A stretch of DNA of 64,000 bases from Aquabacterium olei. Its GTDB lineage: Bacteria; Pseudomonadota; Gammaproteobacteria; Burkholderiales; Burkholderiaceae_C. The stretch spans positions 434,001 to 498,000 of the forward strand of contig NZ_CP029210.1 of NCBI RefSeq assembly GCF_003100395.1, given 5' to 3'. Shown here piece after piece: positions 27,013 to 35,497 of this stretch. The notes under the pieces are model-generated. The model searched no databases. It had not been told where the DNA came from and saw only the letters and a list, made by a program, of their open reading frames with translations. The position numbers and the translations under genes were made by a program. Each line of letters begins with the position of its first letter. Positions within the stretch are counted from its first letter, which is position 1.

Positions 27013-28512
27013 ATGGCCACCCCTCCGAAGTTCCCGACCCAGCGTTTCGACAACGCCGACGCCGCGCTGCGCCATGTGACGCAGCTCTACGATGCCCAGA
27101 TCGCCTACCTGCGCGACAGCCTGCAGCGTTTCGTCGCCGGTGAGACCTTCCGGCACCACGTGCGCGCCAAGTACCCCTTCGTGCGCGTGCACACCGATAC
27201 CGTGGCGCGTGCCGACTCGCGGCTGTCGTACGGCTTCGTCGCCGGACCGGGTACGTACGAGACCACGGTGACGCGGCCGGACCTGTTTGCGAACTACTAC
27301 CGCGAGCAGTTCCAGTTGCTGCTGGAAAACCACCGCGTGCCGATCGAGGTGGGGCTGGGCGCCGACCCGATCCCCGTGCACTTCAGCCTGGGCGAGCACC
27401 AGCACCTGGAAGGCAGCCTGAGCCCCGAGCGGCGGCTGCTGTTGCGAGACCAGTTCGACCTGCCCGACCTGGCCTCGATGGACGATGGCATCGCCAACGG
27501 CACCTACGAAACCCGGGGCGGGGCGCGCCCGCTGGCGTTGTTCACCGCGCCGCGCGTGGATTACTCGCTGCACCGGCTGCGCCACTACACCGGCACCTCG
27601 CCCGAGCACTTCCAGAACTTCGTGCTGTTCACGAACTACCAGTTCTACATCGACGAGTTCGTGCGCATGGGGCACGAGCTGATGCGCCGTGCGCCCGACC
27701 CGGCCAACCCGCGTGACGACGACGACTGCATCGCGTTCATCGAGCCGGGCAACGTCGTCACACGCCGCGTGGGTCAGGCGGTGGAGCTCGGCGACGCGCT
27801 GGGGGCCGTGCCGCCGCGCCTGCCGCAGATGCCGGCCTATCACCTCATGCGCAAGGACCGCAGCGGCGTCACGATGGTGAACATCGGGGTGGGCCCGGCC
27901 AACGCCAAGACCATCACCGACCACATTGCGGTGCTGCGCCCGCACGCGTGGATCATGCTGGGTCACTGCGCCGGCCTGCGCAATTCACAGCAGCTGGGCG
28001 ACTACGTGCTGGCCCACGGCTATGTGCGCGAGGACCACGTGCTCGACGAAGACCTGCCGCTGTGGGTGCCGATCCCGCCGCTCGCCGAAATCCAGCTGGC
28101 GCTGGAAGGCGCGGTGGCCGATGTGACGAAGCTGCACGGCTACGAACTCAAGCGCATCATGCGCACCGGCACGGTGGCGTCGACCGACAACCGCAATTGG
28201 GAGCTGTTGCCGCAGCGCGAACCCGAGCGGCGCTTCAGTCAGAGCCGCGCGGTGGCGCTGGACATGGAGAGTGCAACGATCGCGGCCAACGGCTTCCGCT
28301 TCCGGGTGCCGTATGGCACGCTGCTGTGCGTGAGCGACAAGCCGCTGCATGGCGAGCTGAAGCTGCCGGGCATGGCGAACCAGTTCTACCGCGAGCGGGT
28401 GGACCAGCATCTGCGCATCGGCCTGCGGGCGGTGGAGCGCCTGCGCGGTGACCGGGCGGGGCAATTGCACAGCCGCAAGCTGCGCAGCTTTGCCGAGGTG
28501 GCCTTCCAGTGA
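27013..28512 (+). CDS. amn: AMP nucleosidase
   Basis: A 499-residue enzyme that hydrolyses AMP to adenine and ribose 5-phosphate. It has the N-terminal AMP nucleosidase-specific domain (to about 190) and a C-terminal purine-phosphorylase-like domain with 'MVNIGVGPANAKTITDHIAV', 'GHCAGLRNSQQLGDYVLAH' and 'ALDMESATIAANGFRF'. The start at 27013 gives the family length; the frame stays open upstream into a non-coding region. Confidence 0.93.
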   Translation: MATPPKFPTQRFDNADAALRHVTQLYDAQIAYLRDSLQRFVAGETFRHHVRAKYPFVRVHTDTVARADSRLSYGFVAGPGTYETTVTRPDLFANYYREQFQLLLENHRVPIEVGLGADPIPVHFSLGEHQHLEGSLSPERRLLLRDQFDLPDLASMDDGIANGTYETRGGARPLALFTAPRVDYSLHRLRHYTGTSPEHFQNFVLFTNYQFYIDEFVRMGHELMRRAPDPANPRDDDDCIAFIEPGNVVTRRVGQAVELGDALGAVPPRLPQMPAYHLMRKDRSGVTMVNIGVGPANAKTITDHIAVLRPHAWIMLGHCAGLRNSQQLGDYVLAHGYVREDHVLDEDLPLWVPIPPLAEIQLALEGAVADVTKLHGYELKRIMRTGTVASTDNRNWELLPQREPERRFSQSRAVALDMESATIAANGFRFRVPYGTLLCVSDKPLHGELKLPGMANQFYRERVDQHLRIGLRAVERLRGDRAGQLHSRKLRSFAEVAFQ

Positions 28513-28518
28513 GGCCTC

Positions 28519-28558
28519 GCCCACCCGGGGAGGGTGGGTGATTAACCTGAAAAGGTTA
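28519..28558. terminator. Tandem hairpins between convergent amn and higA-like genes
   Basis: CCCACCC (28520-28526) can pair with GGGTGGG (28532-28538). A second perfect stem, TAACCT/AGGTTA with a GAAA loop, spans 28543-28558. Neither is followed by a good T-run, so function as bidirectional terminators is only likely from position. Confidence 0.35.
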
Positions 28559-28566
28559 GGTGTCGA

Positions 28567-28884
28567 TCAGGCCGCGTTGGCCAGCACCCGGGACTCCTGC
28601 ACCGGGGCCACTTCGCGGCGGATCTGCTCGCCGGCGGCGTGCTCGGCCACTTTCAGGTCGTAGGCCGTCTGGAGGTCCATCCAGTACTGCGGCGTCGTGC
28701 CGAAGAAACGGGCCAGACGCAGCGCCGAGTCCGGGCTGATGCCGCGACGCTCCCGGACGATGTCGTTCACGCGCGGTGCCGGCACGTGGAGGCGGATCGC
28801 CAGACCACTGGCGGACAGCCCGTGCGGCGCCATGAACTGGGAGCGGAGGATGGCGCCGGGGTGCACAGCTTGGGAGGGAGTCAT
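28567..28884 (-). CDS. Orphan HigA-family XRE antitoxin-like regulator
   Basis: A 105-residue protein with the HigA layout: 'VHPGAILRSQFM' start, an XRE helix-turn-helix ('LSASGLAIRLHVPAPRVNDIVRERRGI') and the tail 'SPDSALRLARFFGTTPQYWMDLQTAYDL'. HigA normally follows higB and neutralises this mRNA-cleaving toxin. Only about 160 bp separates this gene from the divergent Crp-family gene, and that gap contains no HigB-like frame. It is therefore either a solitary regulator or the remainder of a lost module. Confidence 0.85.
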   Translation of the reverse strand: MTPSQAVHPGAILRSQFMAPHGLSASGLAIRLHVPAPRVNDIVRERRGISPDSALRLARFFGTTPQYWMDLQTAYDLKVAEHAAGEQIRREVAPVQESRVLANAA

Positions 28885-29043
28885 GGTCCTGATCGTTTTG
28901 GAGGGATACTGTGATGATCGTATGTGGTTTACCCGGATCAGACTGTCAATCGTTCGACAATTAGATGCCCCGCATCTAACCATTACGGGGGATTGTCGTG
29001 CGATTGTCCCCACCCGTACTGATTTGGTGATGGCCCCGCCCGG

Positions 29044-29811
29044 ATGTCCATGAGTCCCCGCCCTTTTCCGACCCCTTCCAGCCTGCTGCCCGCACTGCGC
29101 ACGCACGTGTGGTTCGGCAGCTGTCCGGAGCACATGCAGCTTGCGCTGACCGAGCGCGCGCGGCTGGTGACGGTGAAGGCAGGCGAGATGCTGTTTGCAC
29201 GCGGCGAGCACCACGACGGTCTCTACTGTGTGGTGGCCGGTGCGCTGAAAGTCGGCTCGACCGACCCGCGCGACGGCTCGCTGCGGTTGACGCTCTACCT
29301 CGAGCCCTATCACTGGTTCGGAGAGATCGCCCTCATCGACCGGCAGCCCCGCAGCCAGCACGCGCTGGCCGATGTGGACAGCACGGTGCTGGTCGTGCCC
29401 CGTGCGCAGATCGAGCCCTGGCTGGACGCGCACCCGGAGTGCTGGCGCGACATCGCCCGGCTGGCGTGCGGCAAGGTGCGCCTGATGCTGACGGCCATGG
29501 AGGATGCGGCGACGCTGCCCCTGCAGCAGGTGCTGGCGCGCCGGTTGCTGTTTTTTGCGACCGGCTTCGGCCAGTCGACGCAGAACGAGCCGCGGCGCCA
29601 CTTGCGTCTGCCGCAGGAATACCTTGCCAGCATGCTCGGGGTGTCACGGCAGACCGTGAACAAGGCGCTGCGCACGCTGGCGCGCGAAGGGGTCCTGGCC
29701 TTGCACTACGCAGAGATCGAGATCATCGACCTGCCGGCGCTGGTGGCGCGCGCCGGTCAGTTGGATCCGGGTCTGGCTGGCCGGGCGCTGCCCGCGAACA
29801 CAACCGCCTGA
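29044..29811 (+). CDS. Crp/Fnr-family transcriptional regulator
   Basis: A 255-residue regulator: cyclic-nucleotide-binding-type beta barrel at about 22-140 ('GLYCVVAGALKVGS', 'WFGEIALIDRQPRSQHALA') and a C-terminal winged helix ('LRLPQEYLASMLGVSRQTVNKALRTLAREGVL'). No cluster of N-terminal cysteines is present, so it is not an oxygen-sensing Fnr. The PRSQHA position is where cAMP-binding Crp has its RTA motif. A second in-frame ATG two codons in (29050) is equally possible. Targets are unknown. Confidence 0.88.
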   Translation: MSMSPRPFPTPSSLLPALRTHVWFGSCPEHMQLALTERARLVTVKAGEMLFARGEHHDGLYCVVAGALKVGSTDPRDGSLRLTLYLEPYHWFGEIALIDRQPRSQHALADVDSTVLVVPRAQIEPWLDAHPECWRDIARLACGKVRLMLTAMEDAATLPLQQVLARRLLFFATGFGQSTQNEPRRHLRLPQEYLASMLGVSRQTVNKALRTLAREGVLALHYAEIEIIDLPALVARAGQLDPGLAGRALPANTTA

Positions 29812-29831
29812 GTCGCTGCGGGCGGGCCGGC

Positions 29832-31067
29832 TCAGCCGCGCGCCCGCGGACGCACCCGGCTGGCCGCGCGCACGGCCTTGGCACGGGCGGCGTCCACGGC
29901 GGTGTCGGTGGCCAGCGCGACGCCCAGGCGGCGCTTGACGAAGCTTTCAGGCTTGCCGAACAGGCGCAGATCGGTGCCCGGTTCGGCCAGGGCCTCGGCG
30001 ACGCCGTCGAACACGACGTCCTGTGCATCGACGCCACCGTAGATCACCGCCGAAGCCCCCGCCTGCCGCAGGCTGGTGTCGACCGGCAGGCCGAGGATGG
30101 CGCGCGCGTGCAGTTCGAACTCGCTCTGCACCTGCGTGCTCAGCGTCACCAGCCCGGTGTCGTGCGGCCGGGGGCTGACCTCGCTGAACCACACCGCGTC
30201 ACCCTTGACGAAGAGCTCGACGCCGAACAGCCCCTGGCCGCCGAGGTTGCCCGTCACGGCGCGGGCGATTTCGCGGGCGCGCTCGAGGGCCACGGGCGAC
30301 ATGGGCTGGGGCTGCCAGCTTTCGACGTAGTCACCGCTGACCTGCCTGTGGCCGATGGGCTCGCAGAAGTGGGTGACGACCTCGCCGAGCTGGTCGCCCT
30401 GGCCGGCTGCGCGCACGGTGAGCAGGGTGATCTCGTAATCGAAGTCGATGAAGCCTTCGACGATGACGCGGCCGTGGCTGACCCGGCCGCCGGCCATCGC
30501 GTGATCCCACGCCGCGGCCACGTCGTCGGGGCCGTCGATCTTGCTCTGGCCCTTGCCCGACGAGCTCATGACAGGCTTGACCACGCACGGGTAGCCGATG
30601 CCGTCGTCGATGGCGGCCTGCAACTCGGCCAGCGAATCACAGAAGCGATAAGGGCTGGTGGGCAGGCCGAGGGTTTCGGCGGCCAGGCAGCGGATGCCTT
30701 CGCGGTCCATGGTGAGGCGCGCGGCGCGGGCCGTGGGGATGACGCGCACGACGCCTGCGGCCTCCAGCTCTTCCAGCACCGGCGTGGCGATGGCCTCGAT
30801 CTCGGGCACGACCAGATGCGGCTTTTCGGCCTCGATCAGCGCGCGCAGCTGGGCTGGGTCGCTCATGGTGATGGTGCGGCTGTGGTGCGCCACCTGCTGG
30901 CCGGGGGCGTGGTCGTAGCGGTCGACCGCAATGGTTTCAACACCCAGACGCTGCAGGGCGATCAGGACTTCCTTGCCCAGTTCGCCCGAGCCCAGCAGCA
31001 TCACGCGCACGGCAGAAGGGGACAGCGGGGTACCGAGGGTCAGGGTCTGGACAGCAAGGGGGCTCAT
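29832..31067 (-). CDS. purT: Formate-dependent phosphoribosylglycinamide formyltransferase PurT
   Basis: A 411-residue ATP-grasp enzyme that formylates GAR with formate and ATP, a folate-free bypass of PurN in purine synthesis. Signatures: '[22 protein letters not shown]', 'VPEIEAIAT', '[11 protein letters not shown]' of the ATP-binding loop and '[13 protein letters not shown]'. Length fits the family. It is convergent with the Crp-family gene and separated by 10 bp from the histidine kinase upstream on the same strand. Confidence 0.94.
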   Translation of the reverse strand: MSPLAVQTLTLGTPLSPSAVRVMLLGSGELGKEVLIALQRLGVETIAVDRYDHAPGQQVAHHSRTITMSDPAQLRALIEAEKPHLVVPEIEAIATPVLEELEAAGVVRVIPTARAARLTMDREGIRCLAAETLGLPTSPYRFCDSLAELQAAIDDGIGYPCVVKPVMSSSGKGQSKIDGPDDVAAAWDHAMAGGRVSHGRVIVEGFIDFDYEITLLTVRAAGQGDQLGEVVTHFCEPIGHRQVSGDYVESWQPQPMSPVALERAREIARAVTGNLGGQGLFGVELFVKGDAVWFSEVSPRPHDTGLVTLSTQVQSEFELHARAILGLPVDTSLRQAGASAVIYGGVDAQDVVFDGVAEALAEPGTDLRLFGKPESFVKRRLGVALATDTAVDAARAKAVRAASRVRPRARG

Positions 31068-31077
31068 GGCGGGGCAA

Positions 31078-32388
31078 TCAGGTGACGGCAGGCCTTGATT
31101 GTCGCTGCGGCGGCGCGGGCGGCAAGGGGAGGGTCAGGATGAAGCGGGATCCTTGGCCCGGCAGGCTGTCGACCAGGATGCGCCCGCCCAGGCGCTGCAC
31201 CAGCCGCTGGACCACCGCCAGCCCCAGGCCGGAGCCGGCCACCCGTTCGTTGCCAGGTGCTTCGAGCCGCACGTGAGGCTCGAAGATGCGGTGCAGCTCG
31301 GCCGGATCGATGCCGATGCCGCTGTCTTCAACTTCCAGCCGAAGGTCGGTGTGGCCTTGGGCGCGGCCCACCAGCGCGGCGCGCACGCAGACCGTGCCGT
31401 CCGGGGTGTACTTGATGGCGTTGGTGACCAGGTTGCCGAGGATCTGACGCAGGCGCACGGGATCGACCCGCTGCAGCGACAGCGGCCCGGCGTGCGCATC
31501 GGCGACCTCGCAGCGCAGTGACAGTCGCTTGTGCTCGGCCAGCGGGGCGAGCTGGTCGCAGACGTCGCGGATGAGGGCGACGAGGTCGGTGTCCTCCTCG
31601 TGCAACTGCCACTCGGGGTTTTCGAGCCGGGTGTATTCGGTCACGTCGCGCAGGTGTGCCTCCAGCTGCGTGGCCGAGCGCCGCAGGCGGTCGATCGCGC
31701 GCTGGGCGGGCTCGTCGTGCAGCCGCAGCGCGAGCAGGTCGATGGAGCCCAGCATGGTCTGCAACGGTGAGCGGATCTCGTGCGAAAGCATGGCCAGAAA
31801 GCGCTCCTTGCCTGCGTGGGCTTCCCGTTCGGCGCGGCCCAGGCGGCCGCGCAGCGCGGTGATGTGCTGCAAGGCCAGAATGCACGCCGGGTGGACGAGC
31901 AGCAGCACGGTCCACATGTGGATGCTGAATTGTGTGAACAGCCCATCGGGTGGCCCGGTGAGGTACAGCGCGCCGTACAGTGCCACCAGCGCCATGTACA
32001 GGGCCCCGCTGAGCCACACGGCGCCGCGTCGCAGCGTGACGAAGGCCCCCACATAGATCAGCGGCATGAACTGGGCGTTGGCCCCGACCGCGTACAGGCC
32101 TTCGGGGGTGTCGAGCCGTGCGGCTTCCTGGATGACGCCAAGGAAGTACGCGCCGGTGCAGGCGAGGGTGGTGCCCATCACCGCGTCGAGCCAGCGCGGG
32201 CGCCACCACAACAGCAGCGCGGTGCCCAGGTAGAGCACGGCCAGCAGCGGCCCGAACCGTCGCTCCCACCCGAGGTTGAGCCCGGCCGCCCCGTCGTGCA
32301 ACAGGAGCAGTGCGCTTCCCAGCCCGATGAGCAGGCACAGCGGGGCCACGCGCCGGGCGGCCAGTGCCCGGGTGTCGGTGTCAGGCAT
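31078..32388 (-). CDS. Membrane sensor histidine kinase
   Basis: A 436-residue kinase. Residues 15-175 form about six hydrophobic helices and no extracytoplasmic domain, which suggests sensing in or near the membrane. The HisKA box LSHEIRSPL has phospho-acceptor His203. The catalytic domain has the N box ([13 protein letters not shown]), G1 ('VEDSGIGID') and G2 ('GSGLGLAVV'). It overlaps the regulator gene upstream by 8 bp, so the two form a coupled two-component system. The signal is unknown. Confidence 0.9.
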   Translation of the reverse strand: MPDTDTRALAARRVAPLCLLIGLGSALLLLHDGAAGLNLGWERRFGPLLAVLYLGTALLLWWRPRWLDAVMGTTLACTGAYFLGVIQEAARLDTPEGLYAVGANAQFMPLIYVGAFVTLRRGAVWLSGALYMALVALYGALYLTGPPDGLFTQFSIHMWTVLLLVHPACILALQHITALRGRLGRAEREAHAGKERFLAMLSHEIRSPLQTMLGSIDLLALRLHDEPAQRAIDRLRRSATQLEAHLRDVTEYTRLENPEWQLHEEDTDLVALIRDVCDQLAPLAEHKRLSLRCEVADAHAGPLSLQRVDPVRLRQILGNLVTNAIKYTPDGTVCVRAALVGRAQGHTDLRLEVEDSGIGIDPAELHRIFEPHVRLEAPGNERVAGSGLGLAVVQRLVQRLGGRILVDSLPGQGSRFILTLPLPPAPPQRQSRPAVT

Positions 32389-33313
32389 CGGCGGGGAGGG
32401 GCGCCACGCCGCGGCGCTGCCGGTCGAGGCCGCTCTGAATGGCGGCCATCAGCACGGCGGGCCGCACAGGTTTCTCGAAGAACGTGACGTCTTGCGTGCG
32501 CAGCAGGGTGGCCAGCGTGGCTTCGGACGCCCGGCCTTCGCGCAGCTGACCCGTGAGCAGCACGATGGGGGCATGCGGCTGGTTGGCCCGGATGCGTTCG
32601 ACCAGCGCCTGCGAAGTCTGCCCGCCGGCCAGGATCAGGTCGATCACGTACGCGTCGTGGACCGGGGCGGGCTCGGCCATCAGGGCCTGCGGCTGCGTGT
32701 AAGGCTGCGCCTGCCAGCCGGACTCGCGCAGCCAGTCGCTCAGGGCCTCGGCGGCGTCGCGGTCATCGTCGACCACCGCCACACGCGGGCGCTCGGGCTC
32801 ACGGCATGGCTGCACCTGGAGGTGGTCCACGGCGTAGTGGGGCGACGAAGGCGCGACGGCCTGCAAGGCCGCGTGCGTGCCGACATGCCACTGGCCCTCG
32901 GCATACCGCGCGACCAGCGCGGGCGTGGCGCCTGCGGTCAGCGCCGGGCCCAGGCGCACGGAGCAGTCGAGTTGCAGACCATCGATGTGGAGTTGTGCGG
33001 GTTGCAGCGCCGGCGCCGGCGAGGTAGAGCGGCCCGCGCCCCGGGCGGCCGCCGCCGGGCGGGCACCGAAGAGCTCATCAAGGCCGGCGCCCACGTGCGT
33101 GCACACGGCGCGGACCTCGTCGAACAGCCACACCGCGCCCCGCAGCTTGCGTCGTGCCTGGCTGATGGAAATCGCGCAAATTTGCGCGATTTGCGCCGCC
33201 TGATTGCGCGGAGGCACGCCGTGGCGCGCCAGCAGGTTGGACACCGCCGCCGCCGTTTCGGCGTGCGCAGTGTCGTCTGCAGGCTCGATGTCGTCGACGT
33301 GGGGCAGGTCCAT
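32381..33313 (-). CDS. Response regulator with N-terminal BetR-like HTH and C-terminal receiver
   Basis: A 310-residue protein in an unusual order. Residues about 20-85 look like a BetR-type helix-turn-helix ('NQAAQIAQICAISISQARRK', then 'FDEVRAVCTHVGAGLDELF'), followed by a 90-residue linker region. The receiver domain is at 175-300 with DDD at 182-184, phospho-acceptor Asp225, Thr254 and Lys281, all conserved. It is the first gene of the pair with the kinase (8-bp overlap). A 20-bp perfect palindrome lies within the HTH coding sequence, with a half-site copy in the upstream region. Confidence 0.82.
   Translation of the reverse strand: MDLPHVDDIEPADDTAHAETAAAVSNLLARHGVPPRNQAAQIAQICAISISQARRKLRGAVWLFDEVRAVCTHVGAGLDELFGARPAAAARGAGRSTSPAPALQPAQLHIDGLQLDCSVRLGPALTAGATPALVARYAEGQWHVGTHAALQAVAPSSPHYAVDHLQVQPCREPERPRVAVVDDDRDAAEALSDWLRESGWQAQPYTQPQALMAEPAPVHDAYVIDLILAGGQTSQALVERIRANQPHAPIVLLTGQLREGRASEATLATLLRTQDVTFFEKPVRPAVLMAAIQSGLDRQRRGVAPLPADA
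33171..33190. repeat. 20-bp perfect palindrome inside the regulator gene
   Basis: ATCGCGCAAATTTGCGCGAT is its own reverse complement. The half ATTTGCGCGAT recurs at 33402-33412, about 90 bp upstream of the regulator's start. Both could be binding sites for the regulator itself; the copy in the gene could also come from the repeated Gln-Ile codons there. Confidence 0.55.
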
Positions 33314-33436
33314 CTTGGGAAATCGGGGCGGAGGCGAAACAGATTATCCGCGCAGCGGCGAAGCAGGAAGCGCAGCCTTCGAATTGGTAACAATGGGTCA
33401 GATTTGCGCGATGCGGTCAAATATGGCACATACAAT

Positions 33437-33596
33437 CAAGGTGAAGCGCTGAATACAACACGAAAGACAGGCGCCGCTCAGGGATCATGTTGAAAGATGC
33501 AACGCCTTCGGGTGTTGGCAACCGGTTCGGGTTTCGGCCTGCGCCTGGTTGGCGCCGCAAGGCTTTGCGCGACCACCCCACGGGGTGGTTTTTTTA
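33437..33596 (+). ncRNA. Possible structured RNA or leader upstream of the nucleosidase gene
   Basis: The 328-bp gap between the regulator and nucleosidase genes carries several adjacent hairpins on the plus strand: AACGCC-TTCG-GGTGTT (33500-33515), a GCGCC/GGCGC stem near 33543-33556, GCAA-GGCT-TTGC near 33558-33569, then a terminator. A TACAAT at 33431-33436 could be a -10 element, but no good -35 is found. It may be a small RNA or an attenuating leader; no known family fits. Confidence 0.35.
33572..33596 (+). terminator. Intrinsic terminator ahead of the MTA/SAH nucleosidase gene
   Basis: ACCACCC (33572-33578) pairs with GGGTGGT (33583-33589) around CACG and is followed by an unbroken T-run to 33595. 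It lies 46 bp upstream of the nucleosidase start and has no annotated gene before it on the plus strand. Confidence 0.85.
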
Positions 33597-33641
33597 TGGC
33601 GCTGCAACAATCGGGTGTCTGACCGTTTTGAAGCGCCCGCC

Positions 33642-34457
33642 ATGTCTGTCTCCGCCACCCCGCCGTCTGCCATGTCACCCCTTGTGTCCGCCCGCATCGG
33701 CCTGATGGCCGCCTTGCCGGAGGAGATGGCCGCGGTGCTGGCCGCCATGCCCGACGAGGCCCGCGTGACGCTGGCCGGGCGCGACTTCTGGGTGGGCCAC
33801 CTGCACGGGCGCGAGGTGGTGGCGGTGCTGTCGGGCATCGGCAAGGTGGCGGCCGCCACCACCACCGCCTTGCTCGCCAGCCATTTCGGCGTGGGGCAGG
33901 TCGTGTTCGTCGGGGTGGCCGGTGGCCTGGGAGATGGCGTGCGCGTGGGCGATGTGGTGCTGGCCGACGCCCTCATGCAGCACGACATGGACGCGTCGCC
34001 GCTTTTTCCGCGCTTCGAATTGCCCGGCAAAGGATTGAGCCGACTGCCTGCCGACCCGGGTGCCGTGGCCCGCGCCCGCGTTGCGCTCTCGGCGGCATTG
34101 ACGCCGGCCTCGCTGGCAGACACCGCCCCACAGGGGCTGCAGGCGGCCGACCTGGCGGCACTCGGGCTCGACTGGCCGCAGGTGCATCAGGGGTTGATCG
34201 TCAGTGGCGACCGCTTCGTGTGCACCGATGGAGAGTGCGCGGCGCTGCGGGCCGCTGTGCCCGATGCGCTGGCTGTCGAGATGGAGGGCGCGGCGGTGGC
34301 CCAGGTGTGCCACGACTTCGGTGTGCCCTGCCTGGTGGTGCGCACCGTCTCCGACCGGGCCGACGATGCAGCGCACGTCGACTTCCCCCGCTTTTTGCGT
34401 GCCGTGGCCAGTCCGTACGCATCCGCCATGCTCTCGCACCTGCTGCCGGTGCTCTGA
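33642..34457 (+). CDS. mtnN: 5'-methylthioadenosine/S-adenosylhomocysteine nucleosidase
   Basis: A 271-residue nucleosidase of the PNP/UDP phosphorylase fold. Signatures: 'RIGLMAALPEEM' at the start, 'VVAVLSGIGKVAAATTTALL', 'VVFVGVAGGLGDGVRVGDVV', and 'AVEMEGAAVAQVCHDFGVPCLVVRTVSDRAD' split over the catalytic Glu and Asp. It removes the toxic by-products MTA and SAH of SAM metabolism. An alternative start at 33672 would remove the first ten residues, which look unstructured. Family members are usually about 230 residues; this one has a ~25-residue insertion near the middle. Confidence 0.85.
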   Translation: MSVSATPPSAMSPLVSARIGLMAALPEEMAAVLAAMPDEARVTLAGRDFWVGHLHGREVVAVLSGIGKVAAATTTALLASHFGVGQVVFVGVAGGLGDGVRVGDVVLADALMQHDMDASPLFPRFELPGKGLSRLPADPGAVARARVALSAALTPASLADTAPQGLQAADLAALGLDWPQVHQGLIVSGDRFVCTDGECAALRAAVPDALAVEMEGAAVAQVCHDFGVPCLVVRTVSDRADDAAHVDFPRFLRAVASPYASAMLSHLLPVL

Positions 34458-34660
34458 TCCGGTGGCATGACGCTTGCCGTCCGGATACCCCGCGGTGGCC
34501 CGGACGTGGCGGGTGTCCCATTCCGATGCAGACCTGGTGCACGCCGGGACGGCTGCATCGCCCGGTCTCCGCGATAACCCTCGGCTTGTGGCCCCCTGCT
34601 GTCTCAATACGGGCAGCGGACCGGCCGGGGAGCAGTCACAAAACATCGGAGACAAGCATC

Positions 34661-35497
34661 GTGAAACAGAAGTCCGGCCCTGGCGCCGACGACCTGGCCG
34701 CCTCGCTCGGCCTGGTCGCCGGCGTGCGCCTGCCCTGGCGCGTCAGTCAACATGCGGTGGACAGCACCGCGCGCAGCGTGCACCTGTGGGTGACGCAGGA
34801 GCCCGAACCGCCCGCCGAGGTGCGACGACCGTGGTTCGGTTTCGGGCGGGTGGTGATGGCGCCTCGGCCTGCGATGAAGGATGGTCAGGTGTGGCGCCAC
34901 CTGGATTGCATGGGCTACGCCTGTTTCATCCACACGCTGGACCGCGTGTACGAGGACGAACGCAACCTGGACTGGCTGGGGATCGACCAGATGCCTTTCA
35001 CCCACGCGCTGTCGCGCAAGGTGCTGGCGCTGCTGGGCGAGGGCGTGGACCTGGCTGTGGTGTGCGAACTGCTGCGCCTGCCGTTTGCCGAAGGATGGAA
35101 GTTCCGTTACGCGCTGGACAGTGGCCAGTTGCCGCACGAGTATGCGCTGGTGCGCCGCAGTGCGCCCCGCACACCGGCCGCGCCTGGCTCGGCGAGCGTG
35201 GCCGCGCCGGTCACCACGTTGTCGGCCAGCGAGGCCATCGTGGTGTCGAGCGGTCTGCCGGAGTGGCGTGACCCGGTGTGGGTGCAGCTGATCAGCGGCG
35301 AGCTGCCCATCGAGATCCGCACGCTGGGCTTCCAGCTGCTGCTCGCGCGCCTGCGTCAGCAACTCAGCCAGCAGCCCGGGGAAGAGGTGCTGCAGCTCAA
35401 GCTGCGCGAACTGCACCGCTATGTGCAGCGCCACGAGCGCGTGCTGGGCCATGAACTGCAGCAGTTGCAGGCCCTGCGTCCGGGAGGTGCGGCATGA
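34661..35497 (+). CDS. Uncharacterised protein, paired with a FIST-like gene
   Basis: A 278-residue soluble protein with a GTG start preceded by GGAGA (34648-34652). No family is recognised. It has a mixed alpha/beta N-terminal part with 'RSVHLWVTQEPE', a central segment with several Trp and a C-terminal helical region (about 215-275) rich in Leu, Gln and Arg that may be a coiled coil. It overlaps the next gene by 4 bp (ATGA), so the two products very likely work together. Confidence 0.7.
   Translation: MKQKSGPGADDLAASLGLVAGVRLPWRVSQHAVDSTARSVHLWVTQEPEPPAEVRRPWFGFGRVVMAPRPAMKDGQVWRHLDCMGYACFIHTLDRVYEDERNLDWLGIDQMPFTHALSRKVLALLGEGVDLAVVCELLRLPFAEGWKFRYALDSGQLPHEYALVRRSAPRTPAAPGSASVAAPVTTLSASEAIVVSSGLPEWRDPVWVQLISGELPIEIRTLGFQLLLARLRQQLSQQPGEEVLQLKLRELHRYVQRHERVLGHELQQLQALRPGGAA

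Noticed and set aside
28885..29043. Search for a higB toxin gene beside the HigA-like gene
   Set aside because: The gap is too short and has no HigB-like frame on either strand.
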